A DNA stretch of 19,012 bases. Origin: CAZMXI01 sp964570205 (lineage in GTDB: Bacteria; Planctomycetota; Phycisphaerae; Tepidisphaerales; Tepidisphaeraceae). The DNA is taken from assembly GCA_964570205.1 (NCBI GenBank), contig CAZMXI010000095.1:1-19012 (forward strand). Direction: 5' to 3'. Made by a program: the position numbers and the translations under genes. Positions 1-7,551 of the stretch are shown here, piece by piece. Numbering within the stretch: the stretch's first letter is position 1; each line of letters opens with the position of its first letter. The notes under the pieces were generated by a model, which was not told where the DNA came from, did not search any database, and saw only the letters and a program-made list of their open reading frames with translations.

Positions 1-611
1 GCGATGGCCCGCTGCATCACACTGTCGATCTCCACATAGCGCAAGACCATGACCGCATCGACCACAAAGGCCAACCGCCCTCGATCTCCTCGCACCAGGT
101 CCGGGCCCGAATCTTCACTCAGCAACAAAGACGTGATCTCTTCTCGCCGCAGGCCGTTGACCAGTTGATTGTAATAGGCCCGCAATTGCACCGGATCCTC
201 CGTCAGGGTGCGAAAGTGGGTGGCGCTGTCGATCACGGCCCGCCGCTCGACGGCGGTGATGCCGCTGGGCACCGCAATGACCACGCGCGGGCTGACCAGC
301 CGGCCGCGGCCGTGCACCTTGCGAATGAAGTAGCTGAGCATCCGTTCGGTGACTTCGAAGTCGCTGATGACGCCGTCCTTCATGGGGCGGATGGCGGTAA
401 TGGACCCGGGTGTCTTGCCGAGCATCTCCTTGGCGACGAGGCCGACCGCGTTGCCGTTCTGGAGCACGCGGTTGGTGTTCCGCTTGACGGCGACAACGCT
501 GGGCTCATTGAGGACGATGCCCTGGCCTTTGACGCACACGAGGGTGTTGCAGGTGCCCAGGTCGATTCCCATGTCGAGGCTGAACAGGCCCATGAACGAG
601 TCGAAGATCAC
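1..611 (-). CDS. mreB: MreB N-terminus joined in frame to a KaiC/RAD55-like ATPase C-terminal segment (partial, runs off left edge)
   Basis: Read from GTG at 611, which has a good ribosome site (AAAGGAG, 7 nt upstream). Residues 1-130 are typical MreB, the actin-like cell-shape protein: the phosphate-1 loop DMGIDLGTCNTLV, then GIVLNEPSVVA, IRPMKDGVISDFE, and VIAVPSGITAVERRAV. MreB should continue with a stretch ending in an EEPMAAAIGAG-type block and a second phosphate loop. Instead, from about residue 125 the frame reads VIDSATHFRTLTEDPVQLR, then TSLLLSE and FVVDAVMVLRYVEID. These fit the Walker B strand and the C-terminal part of KaiC/RAD55-family RecA-like ATPases. The frame stays open to base 1. 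The switch lies at about 222-240, where both families can encode AVIDSA. An MreB cut within its first subdomain should not polymerise. I infer an assembly misjoin or a real rearrangement, not a working fusion. Confidence 0.8.
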   Translation of the reverse strand, partial: MIFDSFMGLFSLDMGIDLGTCNTLVCVKGQGIVLNEPSVVAVKRNTNRVLQNGNAVGLVAKEMLGKTPGSITAIRPMKDGVISDFEVTERMLSYFIRKVHGRGRLVSPRVVIAVPSGITAVERRAVIDSATHFRTLTEDPVQLRAYYNQLVNGLRREEITSLLLSEDSGPDLVRGDRGRLAFVVDAVMVLRYVEIDSVMQRAI

Positions 612-935
612 GGCGAATCTCCTTTACCGGGTGCGAGCTGATCGCGTTGGACACCGGTGGTGCGATGCCGGTCGTGCCGGCCGGTGTCGAGGCGAATCGT
701 GTGCAGACGCTTCAGGAGCAGGTCGGGTTCGGCATCCGCCGGACCGACCCTAAAAAGACAGGACCATCAACCCGCTCCATCGGGTCTGGACATATGCACA
801 GCCCCATTCCTCGGCCCACGAGGGCCGATAACATTGCCCAGTTGCTGTTAAAATACAGAGATTAGGCTGGGGAAGCAAATCAAAGTCGCGCAACTTCAGC
901 CGATTTGCGGGGCAATTCCCGCCGGGGCGGGTTTG
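612..935. other. Intergenic region between aat and the mreB start
   Basis: This 324-bp stretch has no convincing gene. Plus-strand frames over it have no homology that I recognise and no good ribosome site. One minus-strand frame stays open for about 48 codons and stops exactly over the mreB GTG, but it has no start codon. The region must hold the mreB leader and probably its promoter. I see no clear -35/-10 pair on the minus strand. A short perfect hairpin lies at 811-828. Confidence 0.6.
811..828. terminator. Short perfect hairpin downstream of aat
   Basis: TCGGCCC and GGGCCGA form a 7-bp GC-rich stem around the loop ACGA. It lies about 108 nt past the aat stop in the direction of transcription and about 200 nt before mreB. 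There is no T-run on either side, so a classical intrinsic terminator is not supported. It could act in Rho-dependent 3' end formation or be a structure in the mreB leader. Confidence 0.3.
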
Positions 936-1529
936 TCAGAGAAAAGCGCACTCCAGCCGGATGGCCTTTTGCAGGCGGGCCAGGTACTGGCGGGCGGGGA
1001 TTTCAATGCAGCCGAAGCGGGCGAGATGGGGGGTCTTGGCCTGGCAGTCGAGCAGTACGAATCCGCGTTGTCGCAAGCGGTTGACGAGGTGGACGAGGGC
1101 GACCTTGCTGGCGTCGCGCTCGCGGTGGAACATGCTTTCGCCGAAGAAAGCGCCGCCGATGGCGACGCCGTAAAGGCCGCCGGCGAGTCGGCCTTCCTTC
1201 CAGACCTCGACGCTGTGGGCCAGCCCCCGTTTGTGAAGTCGCATATAGGCGCGTATGAGGGCGTCGCTGATCCAGGTGTTGTCGCGGCAGGCCATGCACT
1301 CGCGCATGGTGGATTCAAAGTCGCGGTTGATGTGCAGCTCAAAAGGCAACTTCGGACTGCGCATCAATTGCGCCAGGCTGCCGGGAATGTGAAAGGCATC
1401 GAGCGGGATGATGCCGCGGGGGTCGGCCGTGTACCAGCGGATCTGGCCGTCCGGATCGGTCATGGGAAACACGCCGCGGCAGTAGGCCTCGACGAGGACT
1501 TCCGGCTCCAGGTCGATCGGGACGTGCAT
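936..1529 (-). CDS. aat: Leucyl/phenylalanyl-tRNA-protein transferase
   Basis: Aat transfers Leu or Phe from aminoacyl-tRNA to N-terminal Arg or Lys of proteins, which marks them for ClpS/ClpAP degradation (bacterial N-degron pathway). It acts in the cytoplasm. The 197-residue product shows the family's conserved blocks in order: YCRGVFPM near the N-terminus, IRWYTADPRGIIPLD, then GGLYGVAIGGAFFGESMFH with SKVALVHL, and LLDCQAKTPHLARFGCIEI near the C-terminus. The frame can be extended 14 codons upstream, but the ATG at 1529 fits the family's usual start and length. No Shine-Dalgarno precedes this ATG. A TACAAT -10-like element ends 8 nt before it, so the transcript may have little or no leader. 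The gene follows the export operon on the same strand with a 58-nt gap and is probably transcribed separately. Confidence 0.93.
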   Translation of the reverse strand: MHVPIDLEPEVLVEAYCRGVFPMTDPDGQIRWYTADPRGIIPLDAFHIPGSLAQLMRSPKLPFELHINRDFESTMRECMACRDNTWISDALIRAYMRLHKRGLAHSVEVWKEGRLAGGLYGVAIGGAFFGESMFHRERDASKVALVHLVNRLRQRGFVLLDCQAKTPHLARFGCIEIPARQYLARLQKAIRLECAFL

Positions 1530-1537
1530 CGCCCGGC

Positions 1538-1544
1538 ATTGTAA
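1538..1544 (-). promoter_or_regulatory. -10-like element TTACAAT for aat
   Basis: On the minus strand TTACAAT (5 of 6 match to TATAAT within it) ends 8 nt before the aat ATG. No TTGACA-like -35 is visible at the usual distance. The following nine bases GCCGGGCGA also follow the same element before the gene at 12825. Confidence 0.4.
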
Positions 1545-1587
1545 CCTGAAAGGCGGCGCCGGCGAGGGCATGCGCCGTACGATTTGC

Positions 1588-2850
1588 CTACTCGTGGCGC
1601 AGGGCGACGATGGGATCGAGGTTGGCGGCCCTGTAGGCGGGATACAGGCCGAAGATGATGCCGATGCCCATGGAAATGCCGACGGAGAGGATCAGGCTGT
1701 AGCCGGCGATGACCGTCTTCATGCCGGCGAAGTACTCGATGGCGTAAGGGATTGCGATGCCGATGAGCATGCCGATGATGCCGCCGACCGTGGAGAGGAC
1801 GACGGTTTCGATGAGGAATTGGCCCACAATCTGTCGGCGCTTGGCGCCGATGGCCCGGCGGACGCCGATCTCGCGGGTCCGTTCGGTGACGCTGGCCAGC
1901 ATGATGTTCATGATGCCGATGCCGCCGACGAGCAGGGAGATGCCGGCGATGGCGCCGAGAACAATGTTGAAAGTGCGCTTGGTGGCCTCGGCCTGGCGGA
2001 GGAGGGTCAGGGGGACTTCGATCTTGTAGTCCACCTTCTTGTGGAAGCGCTCGAGCATGCCCTTGATGGCCGCGGCAAGGGGCTCGACGTCATTGGTGGT
2101 CTTGGCCTGGACGATGATGGCGTGCAGCTCAACCTGCTCGCGCTGCATGTTGCCGGCGCTGATCTGGACATCGATGTCGCCGTAGCGTTCGCGGACGACG
2201 TTCAGGGGCACGTAGGCGTCGACATCCTTGTCGGGGGTCTGATAATCGCTGCCCTGCATGCTCTCGCTGCGGACGACGCCGACGACATCATAATAATGGG
2301 CGCCGATGCGGATGGACTGGCCGAGGATCGCCTCGGTGGCCAGTAGCTTGCGGACGCCCTGCTCGGTCATGACGCAGACATTGGATTTGTCGGCGAAGTC
2401 ACTGGGGCCCAGGACGCGCCCGGTGAGCAAGGGTCGCTGGACGAGTTGGAACCACTCGGCGGTGGTGCCGACGATGCGCAGGTCGGTCTTCTGGTCGCGG
2501 AAGCAGGCTTCCTTGCGGAAGCTCTTGACAGGCACGGTGGCGGCAACCCCCGGGAGCGTGGAGCGAATCCGATTCTCATCCTCGTAGAGCAGCCCGTACA
2601 CCGCGAGCGTGGGCCCGCGGCGCGTAGTCAGGACCGATTCATCCTGCGGCTTGATGGCGGCGATGAGGATGTTGTTGCTTCCCAGCCGCTTGATCTGGTC
2701 CATGGCTTGCTTGCTGGCGCCCTCGCCGACGGAGAGCATCGCGACGACGCTGGCGACGCCGAATACCACGCCCAGCGTCGTGAGCAGCGACCGCAGGCCG
2801 TGCAGCATCAGGTTCTTGATGCCCAGGCGGATGTGCCGCGTGATGCGCAT
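1588..2850 (-). CDS. MacB/FtsX-type ABC transporter permease
   Basis: The 420-residue protein has the MacB-type layout without the fused ATPase. There is one N-terminal membrane segment (about 19-41) after a basic amphipathic start, a large periplasmic domain (about 42-290), and three C-terminal membrane segments (about 294-318, 347-373 and 385-405) in an FtsX domain. Diagnostic FtsX features are GGIGIMNIML followed by ERTREIGVRRAIGA (about 323-336) and the C-terminal LYPAYRAANLDPIVALRHE. MacB-type permeases do not move substrate through the membrane core. They couple ATP hydrolysis to movements of the periplasmic domain that drive export through a TolC channel. The ATG directly follows the TGA of the ATPase gene, with GAAGGAG upstream inside that gene, so the two are translationally coupled. 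The substrate (peptide, lipopeptide, drug or siderophore) cannot be deduced. It is the last gene of the operon. Confidence 0.92.
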   Translation of the reverse strand: MRITRHIRLGIKNLMLHGLRSLLTTLGVVFGVASVVAMLSVGEGASKQAMDQIKRLGSNNILIAAIKPQDESVLTTRRGPTLAVYGLLYEDENRIRSTLPGVAATVPVKSFRKEACFRDQKTDLRIVGTTAEWFQLVQRPLLTGRVLGPSDFADKSNVCVMTEQGVRKLLATEAILGQSIRIGAHYYDVVGVVRSESMQGSDYQTPDKDVDAYVPLNVVRERYGDIDVQISAGNMQREQVELHAIIVQAKTTNDVEPLAAAIKGMLERFHKKVDYKIEVPLTLLRQAEATKRTFNIVLGAIAGISLLVGGIGIMNIMLASVTERTREIGVRRAIGAKRRQIVGQFLIETVVLSTVGGIIGMLIGIAIPYAIEYFAGMKTVIAGYSLILSVGISMGIGIIFGLYPAYRAANLDPIVALRHE

Positions 2851-3579
2851 TCAATCGTCTCCTTCGATGCGATCGATCAGCCCGTCGCGCATGTGCAGGC
2901 GGCTGCTGGCGTACTGGGCGATGTCGGGCTCGTGGGTCACCATGATGATGGTCTTGCCCAGCCCGTTGAGCTCGCAGAGCAGGTTCATGATCTGGTCGCC
3001 GGTGGCGCTGTCGAGATTGCCCGTGGGCTCGTCGGCCAGCAGGATGGCCGGATCGTTCGCCAGCGCCCGGGCGATGGCGACGCGCTGCTGCTGGCCGCCG
3101 GACAGCTCCATCGGCCGGTGGTTCAGCCGCTCCTCCAGCCCGACCTTGGCGGCCAGCTCCTCGGCCCGCTGGGCGGAGGTATGGGCCTCCCAGCCCAGAT
3201 AGAACAGGGGCAGTTCGATGTTCTCGCGGACGGTGAGCTGGGGGATGAGGTTGAAGCTCTGGAAAATGAAGCCCAGGTGCCGCAGCCGCAATTCGCTGAG
3301 CGCGTCATCGCTGAGCAGATGAACATCTTCGCCTTCCAGGAGGTACTGGCCGGCGGTGGGGCGGTCGAGGCAGCCCAGCAGGTTCAGCAAGGTGCTCTTG
3401 CCGGAGCCGCTCGGGCCCATCAGCGCCCAGAAGCTGCCGCGGGCAAGCGACAGGGTTACGCCGCGTAGGGCGCGGACCTGCTGCGTCCCGAGCTCGTAGT
3501 ACTTGACCACGTCTTGGAGTTCCACCACATTGCGGCGCTGAAGCGCATCGATTTCGGGCATCATGGCGGAACTGCTCAT
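2851..3579 (-). CDS. MacB/LolD-type ABC transporter ATP-binding protein
   Basis: This cytoplasmic ATPase powers the permease encoded next to it. The 242-residue protein has every ABC motif: Walker A GPSGSGKST (55-63, Lys61), Q-loop Gln107 in IFQSFNLIP, signature LSGGQQQR (159-166), Walker B ILLADEP with Asp183-Glu184, D-loop GNLD, and H-loop His216. The sequence around the Q-loop and the ADEPTGNLDS block are typical of the MacB/LolD/FtsE group. A non-conserved extension of about 18 residues precedes the domain. The start ATG at 3579 overlaps the stop of the adaptor gene by 4 nt (ATGA) and has GGAGG 9 nt upstream. No key residue is missing. Confidence 0.95.
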   Translation of the reverse strand: MSSSAMMPEIDALQRRNVVELQDVVKYYELGTQQVRALRGVTLSLARGSFWALMGPSGSGKSTLLNLLGCLDRPTAGQYLLEGEDVHLLSDDALSELRLRHLGFIFQSFNLIPQLTVRENIELPLFYLGWEAHTSAQRAEELAAKVGLEERLNHRPMELSGGQQQRVAIARALANDPAILLADEPTGNLDSATGDQIMNLLCELNGLGKTIIMVTHEPDIAQYASSRLHMRDGLIDRIEGDD

Positions 3580-5444
3580 TGCCCATCGCCTCCGGCCGGC
3601 GCCCCCGGCCTGCCGCCACGCATTCCACCCTCGCCGCGCGGGGTTCGGCCGCCGCCGGAACCGTCGCCGCGCGGGCCGCGGCCCTGGCCGAAGCCCATTT
3701 CCTGCATGTACTTCTGCCGCTCTTCGGGCGTCATGGCCTCCAGCTTCTTGCGCAACTCGGCGCGCTGCTCCTCGTTCATGCTGCGGAAATCGACGCCCGT
3801 CCGGCGCTGGCCGGCGGGCATCGTGGTGGGCGCGGTCCCGTTGGGAGGGGCGACGGGCATAAGCTCGGCGGGGCGGGAGGTGGGCAGGTTGCCCTCGCCC
3901 TGCTCGTCGTTCTCGACGGCAGACTGGTCCAGCGGGGGCGTGAGCATCACGACCTCACCTACTTCCAGCCCCGACAGCACGCGCGCGAACTGGTTGTTGT
4001 CCAAGCCCAGCGTCACCGGGCGCTGCTCGCTCTGCTTGCCCTTGATGACGTGAACGACAGGCTGGCCTTTCACGCGAACCACGGCCTGGACCGGCACATA
4101 GAGGCAGTCCTCATAGTAGTCCACGATGATCTGCGCCTGGCAGGTCATGCCCGTGCGCATCATGCTGCCATCGCCGTCGATATGAATGATGGTGGGATAG
4201 ACCTTCAGGTCCGGGTTCATCCAGCTCATCTGGCTGTCGGGCATCGGCGAGATGCTCACGACCGTTCCGGTGAACTCCTCGCCCGGCATCGCCTCCACCC
4301 GGATGCGCACGCGCAATCCCGGGCGCACCTTCTCAAGGCTGGATTCGGGGATTCGCAGCTCCGCCATCATGCTGGACGTCGTTGGCAGGTAGATCAGGTC
4401 CTGGCGTTCGCGGACCGTGACGCCCTGCGCCAGCGGTTCGAGGCTGGACCGCCCGAACCCCGACTGGTTGCTGGTTGCGTAGACCACCAGCCCATCCATG
4501 GGGGCTTCAATTCGGGTCTTCTCAACCTGCTTCTTGAGCTTCTCGAGCTGCGACACCTGGCGCTCGTGCTCGCTGGTCTTGGCCCTCAGGTCCGCCTCGG
4601 CCTGGACGACGTCGGCCGACGCTTTCCGTTTGACGCGGTCCAGCGCCAGGTCCAACTGCTTGACGGCGCTTTCCAGCTCCGCGACCTTGCGCCTATAGGT
4701 GAATTCCTTCAGCAGGTTCAGGTTGGCCTCCGCCAACTCAAGATCGGACTTGCTCTTGTTGTGGGCGAACTGGTCCGCCTGAAGCTCGGTCGTCGAGAGG
4801 TATTTCTCCTCGTACAGCCGCTTGGACCAGTCGAGCTTGTTGGTGGCTCGCTCCAGATCCTCCTTGGCGAGCATGATCTTGGAATTGGCGGTCTTCAGCT
4901 CGTTGGGGAAATCGCCCTTGATGTACTTTTCGAGATCCTCCTTGGCAAACTGGAAGTCCAGCTCGGCCTTGGAGACGTCGGATTCCGCCTGGTTCTTGGC
5001 CACGGCGAGATTCTCAGTAGCGCGAATCAGGGCGGCATGGGCGTTCTCGACGATGATCTGCTTGTCCACCACCAAGTCGGCCATCTTGCTGCCATCCAGC
5101 TCGATCAGCAGATCGCCCTTCTGCACGTGGGTTCCCTCGGGCACGATGGTGATCACCGTGGTCGAGCCCTCGACCTCGCACTTGATGACTTCCTGCTGCC
5201 GCGCCCGGATCGTGCCCTTTTCCTTGACGTCGATGATCAGCGGCCCACGCCGAACGACGAATGTGGGCACGTTCTCAAAGCCGCTGGCCGTGCGGGACCG
5301 GTTCCAGGCATAGACGCCCACCGTGGACGCGGCGAGCACGGCCACGACCACGCCGGACCATATCCACGCGCGCTTTGATCCACGCTTGGCCAGGGGGGGC
5401 CTGCCGGTCAGTTCAACGGCTGATTGGGATTGTACTCGCGCCAT
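3576..5444 (-). CDS. HlyD/MacA-type periplasmic adaptor with a long Gly/Arg-rich C-terminal tail
   Basis: This is the membrane-fusion subunit expected to bridge the ABC permease and the TolC-like channel. The 622-residue protein has an N-terminal membrane anchor (about 26-46) after a basic segment. A first lipoyl half follows (VPEGTHVQKGDLLIELDGS), then a long Lys/Glu-rich coiled-coil hairpin (about 125-315), the second lipoyl half (RIEAPMDGLVVYA), and beta-barrel and membrane-proximal regions to about residue 510. The last 110 or so residues are unusual for the family. They comprise a Pro/Thr linker, a charged helix containing EEQRAELRKKLEAMTPEERQ, and a tail dominated by Gly, Arg and Pro. 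The start has GAGGAAGG just upstream and overlaps the TolC-like gene by 37 nt. The coiled coil is longer than in E. coli MacA, which may match an unusual channel. Confidence 0.9.
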   Translation of the reverse strand: MARVQSQSAVELTGRPPLAKRGSKRAWIWSGVVVAVLAASTVGVYAWNRSRTASGFENVPTFVVRRGPLIIDVKEKGTIRARQQEVIKCEVEGSTTVITIVPEGTHVQKGDLLIELDGSKMADLVVDKQIIVENAHAALIRATENLAVAKNQAESDVSKAELDFQFAKEDLEKYIKGDFPNELKTANSKIMLAKEDLERATNKLDWSKRLYEEKYLSTTELQADQFAHNKSKSDLELAEANLNLLKEFTYRRKVAELESAVKQLDLALDRVKRKASADVVQAEADLRAKTSEHERQVSQLEKLKKQVEKTRIEAPMDGLVVYATSNQSGFGRSSLEPLAQGVTVRERQDLIYLPTTSSMMAELRIPESSLEKVRPGLRVRIRVEAMPGEEFTGTVVSISPMPDSQMSWMNPDLKVYPTIIHIDGDGSMMRTGMTCQAQIIVDYYEDCLYVPVQAVVRVKGQPVVHVIKGKQSEQRPVTLGLDNNQFARVLSGLEVGEVVMLTPPLDQSAVENDEQGEGNLPTSRPAELMPVAPPNGTAPTTMPAGQRRTGVDFRSMNEEQRAELRKKLEAMTPEERQKYMQEMGFGQGRGPRGDGSGGGRTPRGEGGMRGGRPGAPAGGDGQ

Positions 5445-7300
5445 AGGCCTTCCTCGTTCACTTCCAGCACCCCCATGTCCTGCTGCAGCGTCAGTTCCGC
5501 GACTCGATAGTCAATCAGGGCCGCCGTAAATGCGTTCTGCGCCGAAACCAGGGCTTCCTGGGCTTCCAGCAGATCGCGCATCTCCACACGCCCGGCCTCC
5601 AGCAGCAGCGAAGCGCCTCGCACCCGCCGCTCCGCCACTCGAACCGCCTGGGACTGGATGGTCAGGCCTTCTCGGTTCAGGAGCAGATTCCGCAGACCGT
5701 CGCGAATGTCGAGCTTGATCCGATCCTCGAGCTCCTGCTCGGAGCGAATCGCCTGTTCGAGGTTGAGCAGGCTCGCCCGATAGGAGTTTCGCTGCGCGGT
5801 TCGCTCCAGGGGCAGGTCCAAATCCACCGCAGCCGCATAGAAGCCGCGATCCGGCCGGAGCCGCCCGCTGGGCTGCCCGGCCGACCCGAGGCCGCGTCCT
5901 TCGCCGGCACTGGCCCTGAATTGCAGGTCCAGGCCCATCCCCAGCGCGTCCGCGGCGACCACGACCTTCCTCTGTGCATCATATACCTGTCCGATTGATG
6001 TGCGGAGGTCCAACCGGTGTTTCAGGGCGATTTCGACGGCCTGTTCTTCCGGAAGCTCGTATTGCCCGCCATCATCACGGGTCGGCGGAACAAGCGTGAC
6101 CGGCGCGTCGGCCGGTGGCACATCATCCGTGCCGCTGTCGGGCTTGGCCGCTTCAAGCACCTGCTTGGCGGCTTCGGCCATACGTCCCAGCTCCTGGCGA
6201 TCGAGCTCGATCAAAGCGTCTGTCGGCAAACCTAGAATCATTTTGAAGTTATCAAGAACCCTGCCATAGGACTCTCTGGCGGAAATCCAACGCTCCCTGG
6301 CTCGCAACTCCTGCTGGATCGCCTGATCGACCTCGCCTTCCTCCAGCCGGCCGGAGTCGGCCAGCCGACGTGCGCGCCGCGTCGATCGGACGACGTTCTC
6401 GTAGTTGTCTTCGGCATTGGCCGCGGCATCGAGTTGCTGAAGCACCGTCAGGTACTGGCGGGCGATCTGTACGGCGAAGCTCCGTTTGAAATCCTCGAAC
6501 CTATGGAGCTGATAGACGACGTTACGTTCGGCCTGGGTGAGCGGTTCGGTGACGATGTGCTCGCCAGCGCCGCGAAGCAGGGGCAGCGAAGCGGTGAAAT
6601 CTCCCAGGATGCCCAGCGTGGAGCCCTGGTCAGGCGACAGCAGCCGGACGAGGTCGAGGGACAGCCGCTGGGTAATCGTCAGGCCATTCTTGAAGCGGCG
6701 GGACAGGCTGACGGAAGGGCTTCCTGTAACACCGGTTACAGTGTCGTCGCCGCCATGGTCGGCCGACAGTTCACCGGACATGATGCCGGCCCAGGAGTTG
6801 CGGAATTCGTCACGCTCAAGATCCAACGCGAGAGCGGATTCGAATACGCCGTCTTTATAATCCTGATACTCGCGGCTGCTGCGTGCGCCGACAGCAAGGG
6901 CTTCAACGAGCGTCAGGCGGACCGGCTGAGTGGTCGGCACGGCAGGCTGGGTGGCGGGCTGGGTTGCGGGTGGGTAAGTGCCTTTGGGCCAATGTTTAAT
7001 GGGCTGGAGGTCGCGCACACCGAGAGAAGCGGGGCTGGCGTAGGGCAAGTTCTGTTCCAACAACAACCTGCGCCGCAGGGTGTCCGCGGGCACTTCAACG
7101 GTGAACGGTTCGGTTTTTCCGAACGCCTGCTTCTGCTTTTCGGAGATGATCTTGGCGGCGGTTTCGTCAGCATCCTTACGGTGCTGCGCAGGAGAGCGAC
7201 AGCCGGCGAAGATGGCTGCGACCGCCACCACCGCAAGAGCGATGCGGGTGGCATTCCACACTCTGTAAGCCCGGTTGCATCCCACAATCATTGTTTTCAT
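5408..7300 (-). CDS. TolC-family outer-membrane efflux lipoprotein
   Basis: This is the probable outer-membrane channel of the tripartite exporter. From ATG at 7300 the product is 630 residues, longer than E. coli TolC (about 490). It begins with a signal peptide and a lipobox ending IFAGC (Cys34), so it should be lipid-anchored like the OprM/NodT branch. A Thr/Gln/Pro linker with repeated TQP follows. The remainder is rich in long helices with the paired outer-membrane-efflux pattern. Examples are ALDLERDEFRNSW, the first-repeat segment around VVYQLHRFEDFKRSFAVQIAR, and in the second repeat EIALKHRLDLRT and ALLNLEQAI-like helices. A Pro/Asp-rich insertion lies between the two halves. The frame is open upstream to 7651, but that part has no family character and the signal peptide fixes the start. 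No Shine-Dalgarno is seen before ATG 7300, so the ATG at 7291 is an alternative. It is the first gene of the operon. Confidence 0.85.
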   Translation of the reverse strand: MKTMIVGCNRAYRVWNATRIALAVVAVAAIFAGCRSPAQHRKDADETAAKIISEKQKQAFGKTEPFTVEVPADTLRRRLLLEQNLPYASPASLGVRDLQPIKHWPKGTYPPATQPATQPAVPTTQPVRLTLVEALAVGARSSREYQDYKDGVFESALALDLERDEFRNSWAGIMSGELSADHGGDDTVTGVTGSPSVSLSRRFKNGLTITQRLSLDLVRLLSPDQGSTLGILGDFTASLPLLRGAGEHIVTEPLTQAERNVVYQLHRFEDFKRSFAVQIARQYLTVLQQLDAAANAEDNYENVVRSTRRARRLADSGRLEEGEVDQAIQQELRARERWISARESYGRVLDNFKMILGLPTDALIELDRQELGRMAEAAKQVLEAAKPDSGTDDVPPADAPVTLVPPTRDDGGQYELPEEQAVEIALKHRLDLRTSIGQVYDAQRKVVVAADALGMGLDLQFRASAGEGRGLGSAGQPSGRLRPDRGFYAAAVDLDLPLERTAQRNSYRASLLNLEQAIRSEQELEDRIKLDIRDGLRNLLLNREGLTIQSQAVRVAERRVRGASLLLEAGRVEMRDLLEAQEALVSAQNAFTAALIDYRVAELTLQQDMGVLEVNEEGLWREYNPNQPLN

Positions 7301-7358
7301 AAAACGTTCGCGGCGGCGACTTATTGCCCGCAAGGGGCGCAACTTAAGCAAAACGTTC
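7301..7358 (-). repeat. Direct repeat GAACGTTTT in the leader of the export operon
   Basis: On the minus strand GAACGTTTT occurs at 7358-7350 and again at 7309-7301, immediately before the ATG of the TolC-like gene. The copies are 49 nt apart (nearly five helical turns), and each contains the palindrome AACGTT. They could be an operator or simply chance in a 250-bp divergent region. Confidence 0.35.
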
Positions 7359-7458
7359 CGTCCTTGGAGAAGTACGCAACGTCCCGAATCGCCCGTTCTT
7401 CTCTGGAGGGTTGCGCAAATCGGCAGATTCCGCCGAAGCGCGCCCGAGCAGCAGGGGT

Positions 7459-7465
7459 ATTGTAA
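7459..7465 (-). promoter_or_regulatory. -10-like element TTACAAT, candidate promoter for the export operon
   Basis: On the minus strand TTTACAAT lies about 160 nt before the start of the TolC-like gene, in the divergent intergenic region. No good -35 is seen at 16-18 bp. If used, it would give a leader of about 150 nt containing both GAACGTTTT repeats. Confidence 0.35.
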
Positions 7466-7551
7466 AGGTGTCACGTCACCGATGCCAGAGCTCGAGCGGC
7501 TTTCTTCCTCCTGGCGACTGTGGCATGATGCGGGCACCAAGGAGATCGAAT

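Noticed and set aside
609..755. Minus-strand frame open for about 48 codons that stops over the mreB GTG (reads VGPADAEPDLLLKRLHT)
   Set aside because: No usable start codon follows its upstream TGA, and no ribosome site or homology was recognised. The overlap with the mreB start could be chance.
837..865. Plus-strand TTAAAAT before the aat 3' end as a promoter
   Set aside because: It has no -35 partner and would only read antisense into aat, with no gene or RNA that I can identify.
1570..2346. Plus-strand open frame of 258 codons, very rich in Asp, Gly and Ala
   Set aside because: It is antisense to the conserved FtsX domain. The acidic repeats come from the complement of Ile/Val-rich membrane segments.
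3579..5378. Long plus-strand open frame (about 600 codons) opposite the HlyD/MacA-type gene
   Set aside because: It is antisense to a gene with clear family motifs, is rich in His, Leu, Asp and Arg without any recognisable domain, and reflects high GC at third codon positions of the real gene.
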